Part shown: positions 35,431 through 45,716 of the stretch, one piece after another
How the letters are laid out: the number at the start of each line of letters is the position of its first letter
Position numbering within the stretch: the first letter of the stretch is position 1
Assembly: GCA_963669155.1 (NCBI GenBank)
Contig: OZ022593.1
Coordinates: 4,087,155-4,151,154, forward strand
DNA from: Arbacia lixula
Taxonomy: Eukaryota > Echinodermata > Echinoidea > Arbacioida > Arbaciidae
Reading direction: 5' to 3'
DNA: 64,000 bases
Program-made: the position numbers and the translations under genes
Notes under the pieces: model-generated
Databases searched by the model: none
What the model saw: only the letters and a program-made list of their open reading frames with translations
What the model was told of the DNA's origin: nothing

Positions 35431-36148
35431 CTAACACCACCATAAAAGGTGAGAGGGGTGAAACAACAAGTTCAGATATCAGCAAGTCAAGTTCATAGTG
35501 AACTGAGCCTTGAAACATGAATTTGGCACTTTGAGGCACACATATTCAAACACAGTAGATCTATAATGCACACATCAACGGCATCAGACTTAATCTGTAA
35601 CTAACAGCGTCAACTTCATACTATTAAGTTGCAATGACATGAGCAATGTCACTGTAAAATGGCATTCATTTTCTTCACCTTTCCACATTATATAAATTGG
35701 TCCAACATGCGAAAAAATCTTTATTTCATTCTTGCACTTCTGTTTATATACTTTTTTAGTACAAAGTGTAGATGCAAATCTAAGAAATACCATAACAATG
35801 CTGGTTAAGAAGCACGAGACATTATTGGTCCAGTACCTAAACTCATTGCTTTGTTAGTGCACATTGTGACAAAAACATACAGTATGTAAACAGACACTAA
35901 ATGTCATCCAATATCATCCCGTAGTCACAGTCTCAAAAACATGGGGAAGGGGGGCAGTTTCAGAATTTAGGGGCTATCATGTTGTCATGGTTACATGTAA
36001 CAACCTGCAAGTTAGTAATGAAATGATTGTCATTACTTAAGGCACCGAAATAAATACCAGGAGGCAATCTTTAATTTCATGTGCACACCTGTGCATATTT
36101 GTGACTGGTAAACCAAACTACATGTCCAGTCAGGACCAGAATACTCAC

Positions 36149-37091
36149 TGCCTGAAGTAGATGAAGACGCCGATGAGGAGGACAATGAGCAGTGCTGTAA
36201 TCACAAGGGCAACCACGATGGTGGTGCTGTTACCCTTGTGCACCTCGTGTTTATCAGGTCCCCCAGGTTTGGTAGACTGCGCTGCCTGTGTGAGGGCCTT
36301 AGTGCTAGGAGCCATAGTAGGGGCCTTAGTGCCAGGAGCCGTAGTGGGGGCCTTAGTGCCAGGAGCCGTAGTGGGCCCCATAGTGCCAGGAGCCGTCGTG
36401 GGACCCTTAGTGCCAGGAGCTGTAGTGGGCCCCATAGTGCCAGGAGCCGTAGTGGGTCCCTTAGTGCCCGGAGCCATAGTGGTCCCCTTAGCGCCAGGAG
36501 CTGTAGTGGTCCCCATAGTGCCAGGAGCTGTAGTGGGCCCCATAGTGCCAAGAGCTGTAGTGGGCCCCATAGTGCCAGGAGCCATAGTGGTCCCCATAGT
36601 GCCAGGAGCCATAGTGGGCCCCATAGTGCCAGGAGCCATAGTGGTCCCCATAGTGCCAGGAGCCGAAGTGGTCCCCATAGTGCCAGGAGCCATAGTGGTC
36701 CCCATAGTGCCAGGAGCCATAGTGGTCCCCATAGTGCCAGGAGCCGAAGTGGTCCCCATAGTGCCAGGAGCCATAGTGGTCCCCTTAGTGCCAGAAGTCG
36801 TTGGGCCAGTCTGAGGTTGGTCCGTGGACGGGGGGCTAGTCGCCAAACCAGTAGCCGAGGTGGAGGTGTTGTCCCTGTTGGGGCTCGGTGTTGAGCTGTC
36901 GCCGGCAGGAGGGGATGTCACACTGCAGTTTTCTACAGTGCTATTACAAGGTGTTGGTGTAGTGGTCATAGCGTCAGGCACTGTTGCCAAGTCTGTGGCC
37001 TGTTCCGTGACAAGCACAGTGGTCAAATTTGCAGTGCCCATGTCTGCAGGGCCAGAAGCTGGAGCTGCATGGCTCACCAAAACCAGAAGTG
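36149..37091 (-). CDS. Mucin-like type I membrane protein, main exon
   Basis: This exon encodes residues 6-320 of the modelled 357. In order they are: the signal peptide core [11 protein letters not shown]; a Thr/Ser/Pro-rich region with sequons at about N27, N55, N60 and N80 and two cysteines (C54, C61); 18 repeats of nine residues based on APGTMGTTM (about 113-274); a short linker with sequon N293; and a membrane segment at about 297-318 ending IYF. The acceptor is TTTGTCTTTCTAG before 37091. The donor is GTGAGT at 36148-36143; reading through it meets TGA at once, so the unspliced frame would end with no tail. The frame also stays open upstream to 37179, so an unspliced start there cannot be excluded. 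The dense Thr/Pro repeats predict heavy O-glycosylation at the cell surface or in endosomes. I do not recognise the exact orthologue. Long frames on the opposite strand (36161-36894) are shadows of the repeat. Confidence 0.85.
36286..36771 (-). repeat. Coding 27-bp minisatellite (18 units) in the mucin exon
   Basis: Eighteen in-frame 27-bp units encode the nine-residue repeat, mostly APGTMGTTM or APGTMGPTT. Membrane-proximal units drift to APGTKAPTT and APSTKALTQ. Units nearest the N terminus are the most uniform, so the array has probably expanded recently at that end. Such mucin arrays usually vary in copy number between individuals. Confidence 0.9.
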
Positions 37092-38049
37092 CTAGAAAGA
37101 CAAATGCAGGCAAAGGTGATTCACTACTAGTACAAAGATATTGAGAAAGAAGACGCATCAGGAAAACAAGATAATACATGATGTACTTGAATACTTTTGA
37201 TTACATACTGTACATCTAGATAATCAAAAGTTACCCATTGGTCCAGAGCTAACAAATGTGACAAGGCCCTGCTTTTGTTACCCATCAGCATGCAATATTT
37301 TAAGGCCGTAATCAATATTTGCTGAAAGATCATTTTATGAGACATGACTGCATTTAAGTATCACATTATACATGTCATGTTTGAGAGTCCAACCTATGTA
37401 TTCTGAACATAGTTAACCATGTACATGTACCGGTAAGCATATTCTTTATTTGTTTCCCTCACATAGGTAATTCTTACAAATGATGACTTCATTGATGAGC
37501 TGAACAATATTCATTGGATAAGAAAAAACAGAGAGGAAATATAATTGAAATACACCCTGTACAAGCACATTTACAAAAAGCAAGTTAATATGCAGTGAAA
37601 TATTTTGGGGAATTCCTGAGACTGGGGACTTGATACCTGCCTTATTGCAGAGTGAATTTTACAGGAAGAGCTCTGCAAACATCAATATATACTGCATGCA
37701 CATACAATGTACGTACTCAACATGGAATGAACATTTTGGCTTTGCCAAAATTACATTGTACATGTACTTGTACTGTAGTACTGATATGCGTCATGATAGT
37801 GCATGCTTTCTTTCTCCTATGAATTTACCTGTATGTATTGTAAAATAGGCACAAAAACATTCCGAGATCTTCATGGTGAAAATATTATCCTCCTTTCTGC
37901 TAGAGCGTTGATTTACAAGCAAAGATCCAAGCTATCTGAAAAACAAACAATCATAGAGGTCTTTTTAGCAATACTTCATAGGCCCCTAGCCTGTGGAGTG
38001 TCAACGGTTGGTTTGGTAAGCGATTTGGGAATCGCCTGGGCAAAAGTCA

Positions 38050-38468
38050 CAAAAATACTCTTACCAAGTTAGTATAATCCTTTGGCTGGCGTGACGAGCA
38101 ATTGTTATGTCTTGTCTAAGTTTCTTTCTGCGTCAAAATCAGTGATTATGACGGGAAGTGTACATGTAGATTTTTGCACAGTAACTTTTGCCTGTTTCAA
38201 AACATTGCATTGCGCTATCGATATTCAGGTGCCCAAATAAATTTTTGTACAGGGCTTGATATTGATAGCGATGGGGCTTAATTTTGATGGCAAAGTGATT
38301 CATATTGATAGCAGAGAATTTATTGAAGCTAGCAAAAGTTAACATGTGAAAATATACACTTCCTGTCTACATCACTGATTTTGACATAAAGAGCAACCTC
38401 AACAAGACATAAAAAAATGCCCCCGACACTCTCTAATGGATTATACTAACTTGGTAAGAGTATTTGTA
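38050..38468. mobile_element. Foldback element G, copy 1
   Basis: A 24-bp inverted repeat is exact between 38057-38080 and 38438-38461 (core TTACCAAGTTAGTATAATCC) and extends outward with a few changes. Inner arms pair TTTCTGCGTCAAAATCAGTGA-like sequence and the CTTTTGCCTGTTTCAAAACA-like block with their complements. No coding capacity is seen. A second, larger copy follows at 38765-40330. Confidence 0.8.
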
Positions 38469-38764
38469 TGTTATGTTAATTTTGTATGGTATGTTAATTT
38501 TGATAACTTTTCATGTATCAATTATGGGCAATACCAGCTATTTGTGTGATTCCTACATTACATCGATCTAAACCCCTTCACCAAGTTTCTTTTGCACACT
38601 GCGTGTTAGCCTGGCTGTGTGATTTAAATTACCCTCTCTGACTCTGAGACGTGTTCAGTGGCAATATTAGTATACGATTCTATCAGTTTTTACTTTTTGA
38701 TCAGCGATCTCTGTGCCCCACTCCCATTTTAACAATACACTTATAAATGGACATTCACAAAAGT

Positions 38765-40330
38765 CATGTTTAAGTGTAGCCCTATAAGGTACACTACGCC
38801 TATGACGTGGGGTCCTTTGAGCTATTGAAAAAAAAAAGCATCAGCGTTTTGGTTTGGTAAATCGTTTGGTAAAACGGCTAGGAAGAAATCACAAAAATAC
38901 TCTAACCAAGTTAGCATAATGTTACAAATGTGTATAAGTTATACATATAGCCATACATGTAGCCCTTGAATTAGCTGCACTCTGTGTACTTGTGAAATTC
39001 CTCATTGGTGAAATAAACATTGCGCAATGTACTGCCTGGAAGAGTCTGGAATGCTATTTACATGAAAGAATGTTCCACTTAGCTGAGACTCATTAGCATA
39101 ATAAAGGAGGCACTGGCTCGAGTGTGCCTATGGGTTAGTGACCTTTTAGGGCCAGTGATGACTCATCAGTGTAATCTGGGTCAGGTCAATATTGTTTATC
39201 ATGTTTTTCTAGGTGTACTTAGAATTTTCTATAAACCTTCTAGAATGTATAGATTGTAGTATATATATGAGGTGCTTGGATAGGGGCATGAGAGTTACCT
39301 ATCATCTCGCTCCAGTCACCTGTGGTATATAGTAACCTCCTTCGATTTTGTGGTGACCCTGGCCCAATACTTACCTGTGGATTTATACGAGGATTTTCTC
39401 TATGTGGATAACTACCTGCCTGTTAAATAGTGCTTATGAGACCCTGCCTGTGGAAGGCACACTCTCTGTGGATTGATATTTGACCATCTTGGATCATCTA
39501 TTTGGACTTGACTATCTGGAATACCTGCTCTTCAGCGTACAACATTGGGATCAACACTGTGATCATTATTTGGGAATACTGGATCGGATTATCAACTGGA
39601 CCATCAGCGAGAGCCGTGGATCCATTGGACTTCAGTATCCTCAAGCACCGTAAGCTTACGTTCACTTGTATAATATTCGTAGATTAAGTGAGAAACCCAT
39701 TGTACAAATTTGTGAAACTTTGTCTTGATTTCAAAAGGGGAAATACCCTCTATAATAAAGAATACATAAACTAAATATTGGTATCATTTTGTGCGATCCT
39801 TTCTGGCGTGAACTGATCGTAACAATAATCATAAATGTCTTATTGAGGTTGCTTTCTGTGCCAAAACCAGTTATTTAGACGGGAAGAGTGCATTTTTGCA
39901 CATTAACTTTTGCCGGTTTCAAAACATTGCTACTGCAATCGACATCAGGCGCCTATATAAATGTTTTAGGCAGGGCTTAATATTGATAGCAACAGGCTTC
40001 ATATCGATAGCGGATGAGATTGTTTTGAAACTGGCAAACGTTAACATGCGAAAATATACCCATCTATATCACTGATTTTGGCACAGAAAGCAACCTCACC
40101 GAGACATAGAAAATGGCTGTCGTGCTAGCTAAAGGACTATACAGTATACTTACTTGGTACGAGTAGTTTTGTGATTTCTACCCCAACATTTTTCTAAATG
40201 GTTTACCAAACCAAAACGTTGATGTTTTTTGCAATAGCCCGACATAAGACCCCACCCACGACTTTGGTGTGGGGTTCCTTGTAGATGTAGGTCTAGGTTT
40301 AGTGTAGCCCTGAGACGCTCCTGAGTGCTC
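38765..40330. mobile_element. Foldback element G, copy 2, split by a solo LTR
   Basis: The arms contain TTTTGGTTTGGTAAA (near 38848, and inverted near 40202-40218) and CACAAAAATACTCTAACCAA with its complement near 40160. The interior after 39825 matches copy 1, for example ACGGGAAG, CTTTTGCCGGTTTCAAAACA and ATTGATAGC blocks. A 904-bp LTR sits in the left arm at the position matching AAGTTAGTATAAT of copy 1. Confidence 0.75.
38921..39824 (+). mobile_element. Solo LTR of an LTR retrotransposon
   Basis: The segment begins TGTTACAAATG and ends GATCGTAACA, so it has TG...CA ends within a short inverted repeat (TGTTAC/GTAACA). It is flanked by ATAA on both sides (38917-38920 and 39825-39828). A TATATATGAG box near 39260 and AATAAA near 39752 sit where an LTR promoter and polyadenylation signal belong. 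No internal retroviral-type coding region is next to it, so it probably formed by LTR-LTR recombination. Its size and short target duplication are compatible with Ty3/Gypsy, but the family is not proven. Confidence 0.7.
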
Positions 40331-40559
40331 GCCATCATTTCCTTGCATGATACATGAATGAATTACTAGCTCTAATAATGCGGTATTTGCTTCCTCCTTT
40401 TTTGCGCTTATTTTGCAGATATTTTGAGGATCGAGACCTAGGAATAATACCACAATATCGCAGTACTAAACAAATTTTTTAAACTGCGTTTGCAAAACAG
40501 CCGTAAATGTTGCGCCTTGTGCATAGCGCTCTGGCATGTGGGTCGCTAATCCCACCGCT

Positions 40560-41886
40560 CGTATGGCTGAGCGGAACAGTTTGGAGAGGATGTTAGATCC
40601 GCTGAGATTGCATCTGGCTCCTCTAGAGACTGAATATTACACCTGTATACTGTATGGCGATCGATGCGGGTCGTTATTTTGAATATGAAGACGCTAATGC
40701 TAATGCATATGTGAATAAGTAATTTCACGCATGCGCACATTTTTGCCCCGCTCGTTTGCCAGGTGCTATTTTTTTTTTCGTCGAACCGATTGATGATTTA
40801 AATATTCATAGCCAACAACCCGTCGAACAATCTGATTGGTCAAATTTATGTCAGACTTCAGCAGATTAAAAATGTCTGCGATCAACATGTGATCGGTGGA
40901 AAGTAAGTCTTTAATTTTCACCTTTCTATACACTTGGGGGGAATTTTAGTCCTAGAATTGATAAATATATAATATAGATCTAATTTTGATCGAAGTAGAT
41001 TTGTTACATCGTAGCTTGAAAGATGTCAAAATTTTAGATGAGGTAACTATGATAATCTCAAAATCCGTTTTCCCATAGACTTTCTACTAATCGGGTAACT
41101 TTCTACTCACACATTGAACTTGTATGGTGTACAAGATCGCCAATGCGCGTTTGGTGTGCATATACCGTCTCTATTTGGGAGTATGTCCAAAAATGTAATT
41201 TCAATTAAATTTAAAGAATGCCCCGAATGAGATGGTTATTCCTGTCTAGCTGGGAACTAGACCGAAAAATCAGTCTCTGTAGGACGTTCGATCCGCTGAT
41301 ATTGCACCTGTATCTGGCTCCTCTGAACACCCTATCTAGACACTGAAAATTACACCTGTACATTGTATGGCGATCCATGCGGGTCGCCATTTTGAATATG
41401 AAAACACTAGTGCTAATGCATATATATGAATAAGTAATTTCACGCATGCGCACATTTTTTTCCCGCTCGTATGCCGTGTGCTATTTTTTTTTTTCAAATT
41501 TATGTCAGACTCGAGCAGATTAAAAATGTAGGTAAGTCTTTAATTTTCACCTTTCTATATATTTAGATTGAATTTTAGTCCTAGAATTTATAAATATATA
41601 ATATAGATCTAATTTTGATTGAAGATGATTTGTTGCATCATAGCTTGAAAGATGTAAGATTTTTAAACGAAGCAGCTATGATAGTTCCAAAATCCATTTT
41701 CCCATAGACTTTCTACTAATCGGGTAACTTTCTACTCAACGCGCATTGAACCGTACGTTATACTAAAACCACCACTGCGCATTTGGTGTGGACATACCGT
41801 CTCTATTCGGGAGGTATGTCCATAAATGTAATTTTGATTAAAGAATGCCCCGAATGAGACGGTTGTTCCCGTCTAGCTGGGAACTT
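40560..41886. repeat. Imperfect tandem duplication of about 0.65 kb
   Basis: Two successive copies (about 40560-41250 and 41261-41886) share GATCCGCTGA, TGTATGGCGATC, AATTTCACGCATGCGCACAT, TTTAATTTTCACCTTTCTAT, ACTTTCTACTAATCGGGTAA and GTCTAGCTGGGAACT. The first copy carries about 80 extra bases around 40785-40905. A third, inverted fragment lies at 57268-57330, so this is a dispersed repeat that became tandem here. Its right edge lies within ten bases of the mucin exon 1 donor. Confidence 0.8.
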
Positions 41887-41892
41887 ACTTAC

Positions 41893-41908
41893 CGAAATGC
41901 ATCGCCAT
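41893..41908 (-). CDS. Mucin-like membrane protein, first coding exon
   Basis: On the minus strand ATG GCG ATG CAT TTC G is followed by GTAAGTAAG, a near-ideal donor. The single leftover G joins the CA at the start of the exon at 37091 to form an Ala codon. The N terminus becomes [17 protein letters not shown], a short but acceptable signal peptide with cleavage likely after SHA. The second ATG, two codons in, has a better purine at -3. The alternative is the unspliced start near 37179-37158, which gives a longer, less typical leader. The 5' untranslated region lies above 41908 and its start is unknown. Confidence 0.6.
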
Positions 41909-43240
41909 CGGTATTAACAGGGCTCACAATCATTCATTTTAAGTTTTTAACATTCGATCATTGTCATGAAAAACATCAATAACAAATCAATTAATAGCTT
42001 TCTCTTTATAAGGCCCTAGATTCTATTTTCTTTCTGACTGTAGCCATATGCATAGCATATCAGCTAGTTCAATAGGCACAGTCACTCGATTGCACCACAC
42101 AAGCACAGGTCAGCTGCCTCAGCAATGCAAAGTCACAGCCCATACACACTGCGATGTTAATACGGTGGACGGTACAACACTCTCAGTGACGACACCCGCA
42201 GCTATGTTAGTTCGGTCTGGTCCCACCACTAAATCACCACTTCATAATGCTTTTGACGAACAAACATAACTCAAGCCATGATTGTTGTAGTTCTTTCGTA
42301 TGTGGTGAACAGAATAACACAATTTAAACATAATAACATACCAATTTGACAAATGAAAATGACAATCGACTACCAAGAACGTCCAAACTGGTCTGGGCTG
42401 ATATGCAACGTATCTATATCTCAATACAGCTAGCTGGACGTACATGTATTTCTGAGCGACAGCTACAGTCGAAATGAAGTCGAGTCCACGTCCCCTATAC
42501 AAATCGTTCTTCAAAATTTCGCCATAGGTCCCCAAGACAGCGCGACAACGGCAATTAAAATAACTGAAGTTATAATTTTAGAGACTTGATATTAACAAAA
42601 TAACAAACATGTTTACTACTTATAGGCCTACACGTTTATTTCACACTCAGAACTACTTTAAAATATTTCTCTCTCAAATTTTCCCTAAGTCTCTGAGATA
42701 CAATTATTTTTTTCCTAAGTTCGTTTTCGGAATACCCCCCCCCCCCTTTCACTCTGAAAGGGACACACTGTCTTTAACGTATATGACACTTTATACTTGT
42801 ATTGAAGAAGCATATACTACAGTTCCACGTCGTTATCTGCAATATTGCAATCAAATTAATTTAGCTCAGTCTACACATAATTTACAAAATATCTACATAA
42901 CGTTTACTGAGTAAGAGACTTGAACAAAATCACAGCAAGTTTTACAACTTGCAGATCTTGGTGTCCAAAAACACATCAAAATTGAATTACAATCAATCAC
43001 AGGAAGGAAGCATCTGAATATTGGTGAGATCATGGACCCTACCACGAAGGGTCCATGGTGAGATCAAATGAGATCCGGACCCGTGATGACGGAAAAACTT
43101 TTAATTCTGTCATGGATACTATCTATTAGCTGTTATCGATTATAATGTAAACAAAATACTATTATGGCAGTGGAAGCTGTGAAATAATAGTGAATTGAAA
43201 ATATATAATGCAAGAAGATGCCTTGAGCATGTGGGTGCTT
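41909..43240. other. Upstream of the mucin gene; no other gene recognised
   Basis: This interval should hold the 5' untranslated region and promoter of the mucin-like gene on the minus strand, but I see no decisive TATA or initiator element. Short frames on both strands (for example 42242-42535 minus and 42609-42914 plus) lack domain signatures. A C run lies at about 42737-42747. Confidence 0.4.
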
Positions 43241-43290
43241 GTGTGTGTATGTGTGTTTGTTTGTTTGTGTGTGTGTGTGTGTGTGCGCGC

Positions 43291-43321
<31 letters not shown>
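43241..43321. repeat. (TG)n array at the 5' edge of the older LINE
   Basis: TG-rich repeat with GCGC and TTTG interruptions. LINE homology begins right after it with a GVNTLLEKEGKD reading that matches the reverse transcriptase of the younger copy. Confidence 0.95.
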
Positions 43322-45586
43322 GAAGGTGTGAATACGTTATTAGAGAAAGAGGGCAAAGATGCAAAATATATTAAAAAGTATATACCTAATTACACTGCTA
43401 AATGTTGATTACAAGATACTGTCTAAAATTTTAGCACTGACAAAGAGCATAGAAAGGGGTACTTAGTGCAATGGTGCATTACGATCAAGTAGAATGTATT
43501 AAAGACATGATTAAAGGGAAAGCTGTAAGATGAATAGATGACATGTTATTCCACTATTTCGTACAACTTGATATTTGGTTACGGTGGATTTCAAAAAAGC
43601 CTTTGATTCACATGGTTTCTTGCTTAAAATCTTGAAATTGTTTGGTTTGGGTGAATCATTTTGCGTGTGGGTCAAGATCTTACAACTAGTTGTGTTTTGA
43701 ACGGGTGGGTATACGTAGGAGTGGAAAATGTTGCATTTGGATTTCTATGGTGTGGAAAAGATCGAATAAAAAGAAAGAAAGTATGTCAGAATTATACGGG
43801 GTTAAACATGAACAACTTTAAGCTGAAGTCCAGTTAATTACACCATGGTTGGATAATCCACTGAATAGCTACTAACTGGGATTTCTTCATGAAGCTGAGT
43901 TAAAAATGATGGATGTAAAGATATAAGTGTGCCCGGAACAACAATAGAAGCAGCTGGATGTTTGTGAAATGTTCTTTCACTTCCTTCTCAGAGCCGAATA
44001 GCTGTTGCCATATTGGCATGATATTAAATTGAAATGTGGTAGACTATCCAATGAATTTCCATTTTAATTTGTGAGAAATTGAAATTGACCTGAGGTCATA
44101 TTCTGTGATCTGCTCATTCGCAAATTGCAATTACAAATGGCTTATTGTCAAGACACAGGGTATCATGTGGGTGAAACGTTTATTGTACGTATGGAGAGAA
44201 GAATGTAGGATGGAAAAGAAACTTTGATTATTATTTTAGATTTGTGGGAGGAAGATTGATTTTTTATGTGATTATGAGTCTTCGAAATTGAAGTTGATAT
44301 CCCGACCATTTTATTTAGAGGATCTGAAAGCCTGGCAAGATATGAACAAATTTAGAAATTCTACAGGCGAAGTCATGAATCCAATGATATTTAACAACAG
44401 TGTGCATTTAACAAACAGTATGCATTAATGGCTAAATGACTTTCGATAGTGACTGATACAATCTAGGCATAGATCATATTGTACATAAGGGTCACATAAA
44501 GCCCGTGACACTTTCTTAAAGTTTAGGTATTGAAGGGCGTGGTCTGCCTAGGATACTTGAAGTTTACAATGTTATGTTATGCAATGAGCAGTTAGGTGGT
44601 TTCATTATCAGTCAGATTTCATCAAGCTGATCTTTTACATTTCAACATAATTTTGAATATTTCTGGGCAGGAAACTAACTTCCAGAATTTATAATCGAGG
44701 AAAATTTTATCAAAAATTTACAAAAGTCTTATAGGTTGCAAATCAGGGATGGTCGGAATTACTTTGATTTTATAAGCAAAGAAATTAGTTTTTATGTTGA
44801 TATACCAATGAGCACCACACTTCGTAGTAAACAAAGATGATTTAAGTTCAAGTTGCTGCATTGGACAGGCGTTATGTACACAAAGGAACATCTTTTGAAG
44901 TTTGGATTGTGGGGGACAATTTATGCTCCTTTTGTAATAATGAACCTGAAACCTATCCACACTTCGGCTAGACTACTCATGAATATCAATGAGTAAGATG
45001 AAATAAGACTCTTTCGGGTATTTGTTTCCATGTTGCCGTGTCTTGACCCGTGAACGAGAAATAACTTGCGTGGTTAAGTCGCTGCCCGGTAAGCAGTAGA
45101 TTGCAGGTTCAAATCCCGTCTGGTTCCAATATTTTTGTCTGACTTGTTTTCGTTCATTTACAGGATCGAGCACGTTATCCTTATTACTGAGTGTATGCCT
45201 AAATTTTTTGTAAATTCTATCCAGACTTTATTCTTACATTGCACCAATTTATCATTGAACATTTTGAATTAGTCGAAATTAGCAATATGGAGTAGCCAAA
45301 CATATTCCTTGGATTGTCAGGTAACTGGAATAGAATTAAATGTGTGAATGCAGTCATAATTATACTGAAATATACTATTTTATGTGTAGAACAAGCAACT
45401 TACCTCACAGGGTTATGATATGTCAAATTATAAGGGATTTTATAGAGCATAAGAATTGGGCAATTAAAGCTTGCATATTGCAGATACTCCTACAGAAATA
45501 CATGTAGGAAACTTTGCAAATCAATTGAGGTCTGAGAATAACATTGCATTTCAAATTTGAATGTGAGCGGGTAACCATAGCGTGTT
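43322..45586 (+). mobile_element. Older L1/Tx1-type LINE, 5'-truncated and degraded
   Basis: Translated pieces match ORF2 of the copy at 46054-49825 from the middle of the reverse transcriptase onward. They include LLEKEGKD, a VDFKKAFDS-like motif near 43588, a WQDM block near 44335, a decayed YTKEHLLKFG block near 44878 and the C terminus near 45400-45530. Frameshifts are frequent and the catalytic part of the reverse transcriptase is largely deleted around 43690-43730. A 252-bp SINE-like insertion interrupts it at 44965-45216. Its 3' untranslated region is itself split: it enters a TG-rich patch at 45587, the younger LINE is inserted there, and homology appears to resume at 50396-50744. Confidence 0.85.
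44965..45216 (+). mobile_element. SINE-like insertion with tRNA-like promoter boxes
   Basis: The 252-bp segment is absent from the related LINE at 7.6 kb, where the sequence runs straight through. It is bounded by CTATCCACACTT (44953-44964) and CTATCCAGACTT (45217-45228), a 12-bp target duplication with one change. Inside, a GGTTCAAATCC block near 45109 matches the RNA polymerase III B box, and TGGTTAAGTCGCTG near 45073 resembles an A box. It cannot be folded into a full tRNA cloverleaf, so a tRNA-derived SINE is more likely than a tRNA gene. No LINE-derived tail is recognised. Confidence 0.7.
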
Positions 45587-45716
45587 TATATGTGTTTGTG
45601 TTTGTGTGTGTGTGTGTGTGTGTGTGCGTGCGTGTGTGTTTGTATGCGTGCGCGTGTGTGTGTGTGCGTATGTATGTGTGTGTGTGCGCGCGTGTGCGTG
45701 TGTGTGTGTGTGTGTT
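45587..45716. repeat. (TG)n array, target of the younger LINE
   Basis: TG-rich array with GCGC and TATG interruptions, 130 bp long. It corresponds in position to the TG/G-rich patch in the 3' untranslated region of the 7.6-kb LINE copy. Confidence 0.9.

Larger units (their letters stand above)
37092..41892. other. Mucin intron 1, filled with insertions
   Basis: The 4.8-kb interval between the first two coding exons contains no exon I can support. It holds two copies of a foldback element, a solo LTR inside the second, and a tandem duplication ending beside the exon 1 donor. The interval 37092-38049 is unassigned AT-rich sequence. Confidence 0.6.

Noticed and set aside
36161-36894. Two long plus-strand frames (about 217 codons each) opposite the mucin exon
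   Set aside because: They exist only because the 27-bp repeat keeps all frames open. They lack a signal, a domain and splice context.
39361-39375. Perfect minus-strand donor (CAG|GTAAGT) as a mucin 5' exon
   Set aside because: It lies within the solo LTR and no signal-peptide-like frame leads into it. The donor at 41892 gives the correct phase and a plausible N terminus.
45046-45125. Possible tRNA gene
   Set aside because: Promoter-box-like motifs are present, but the acceptor stem does not pair and the segment lies inside an insertion with a target duplication, so a SINE-like origin fits better.
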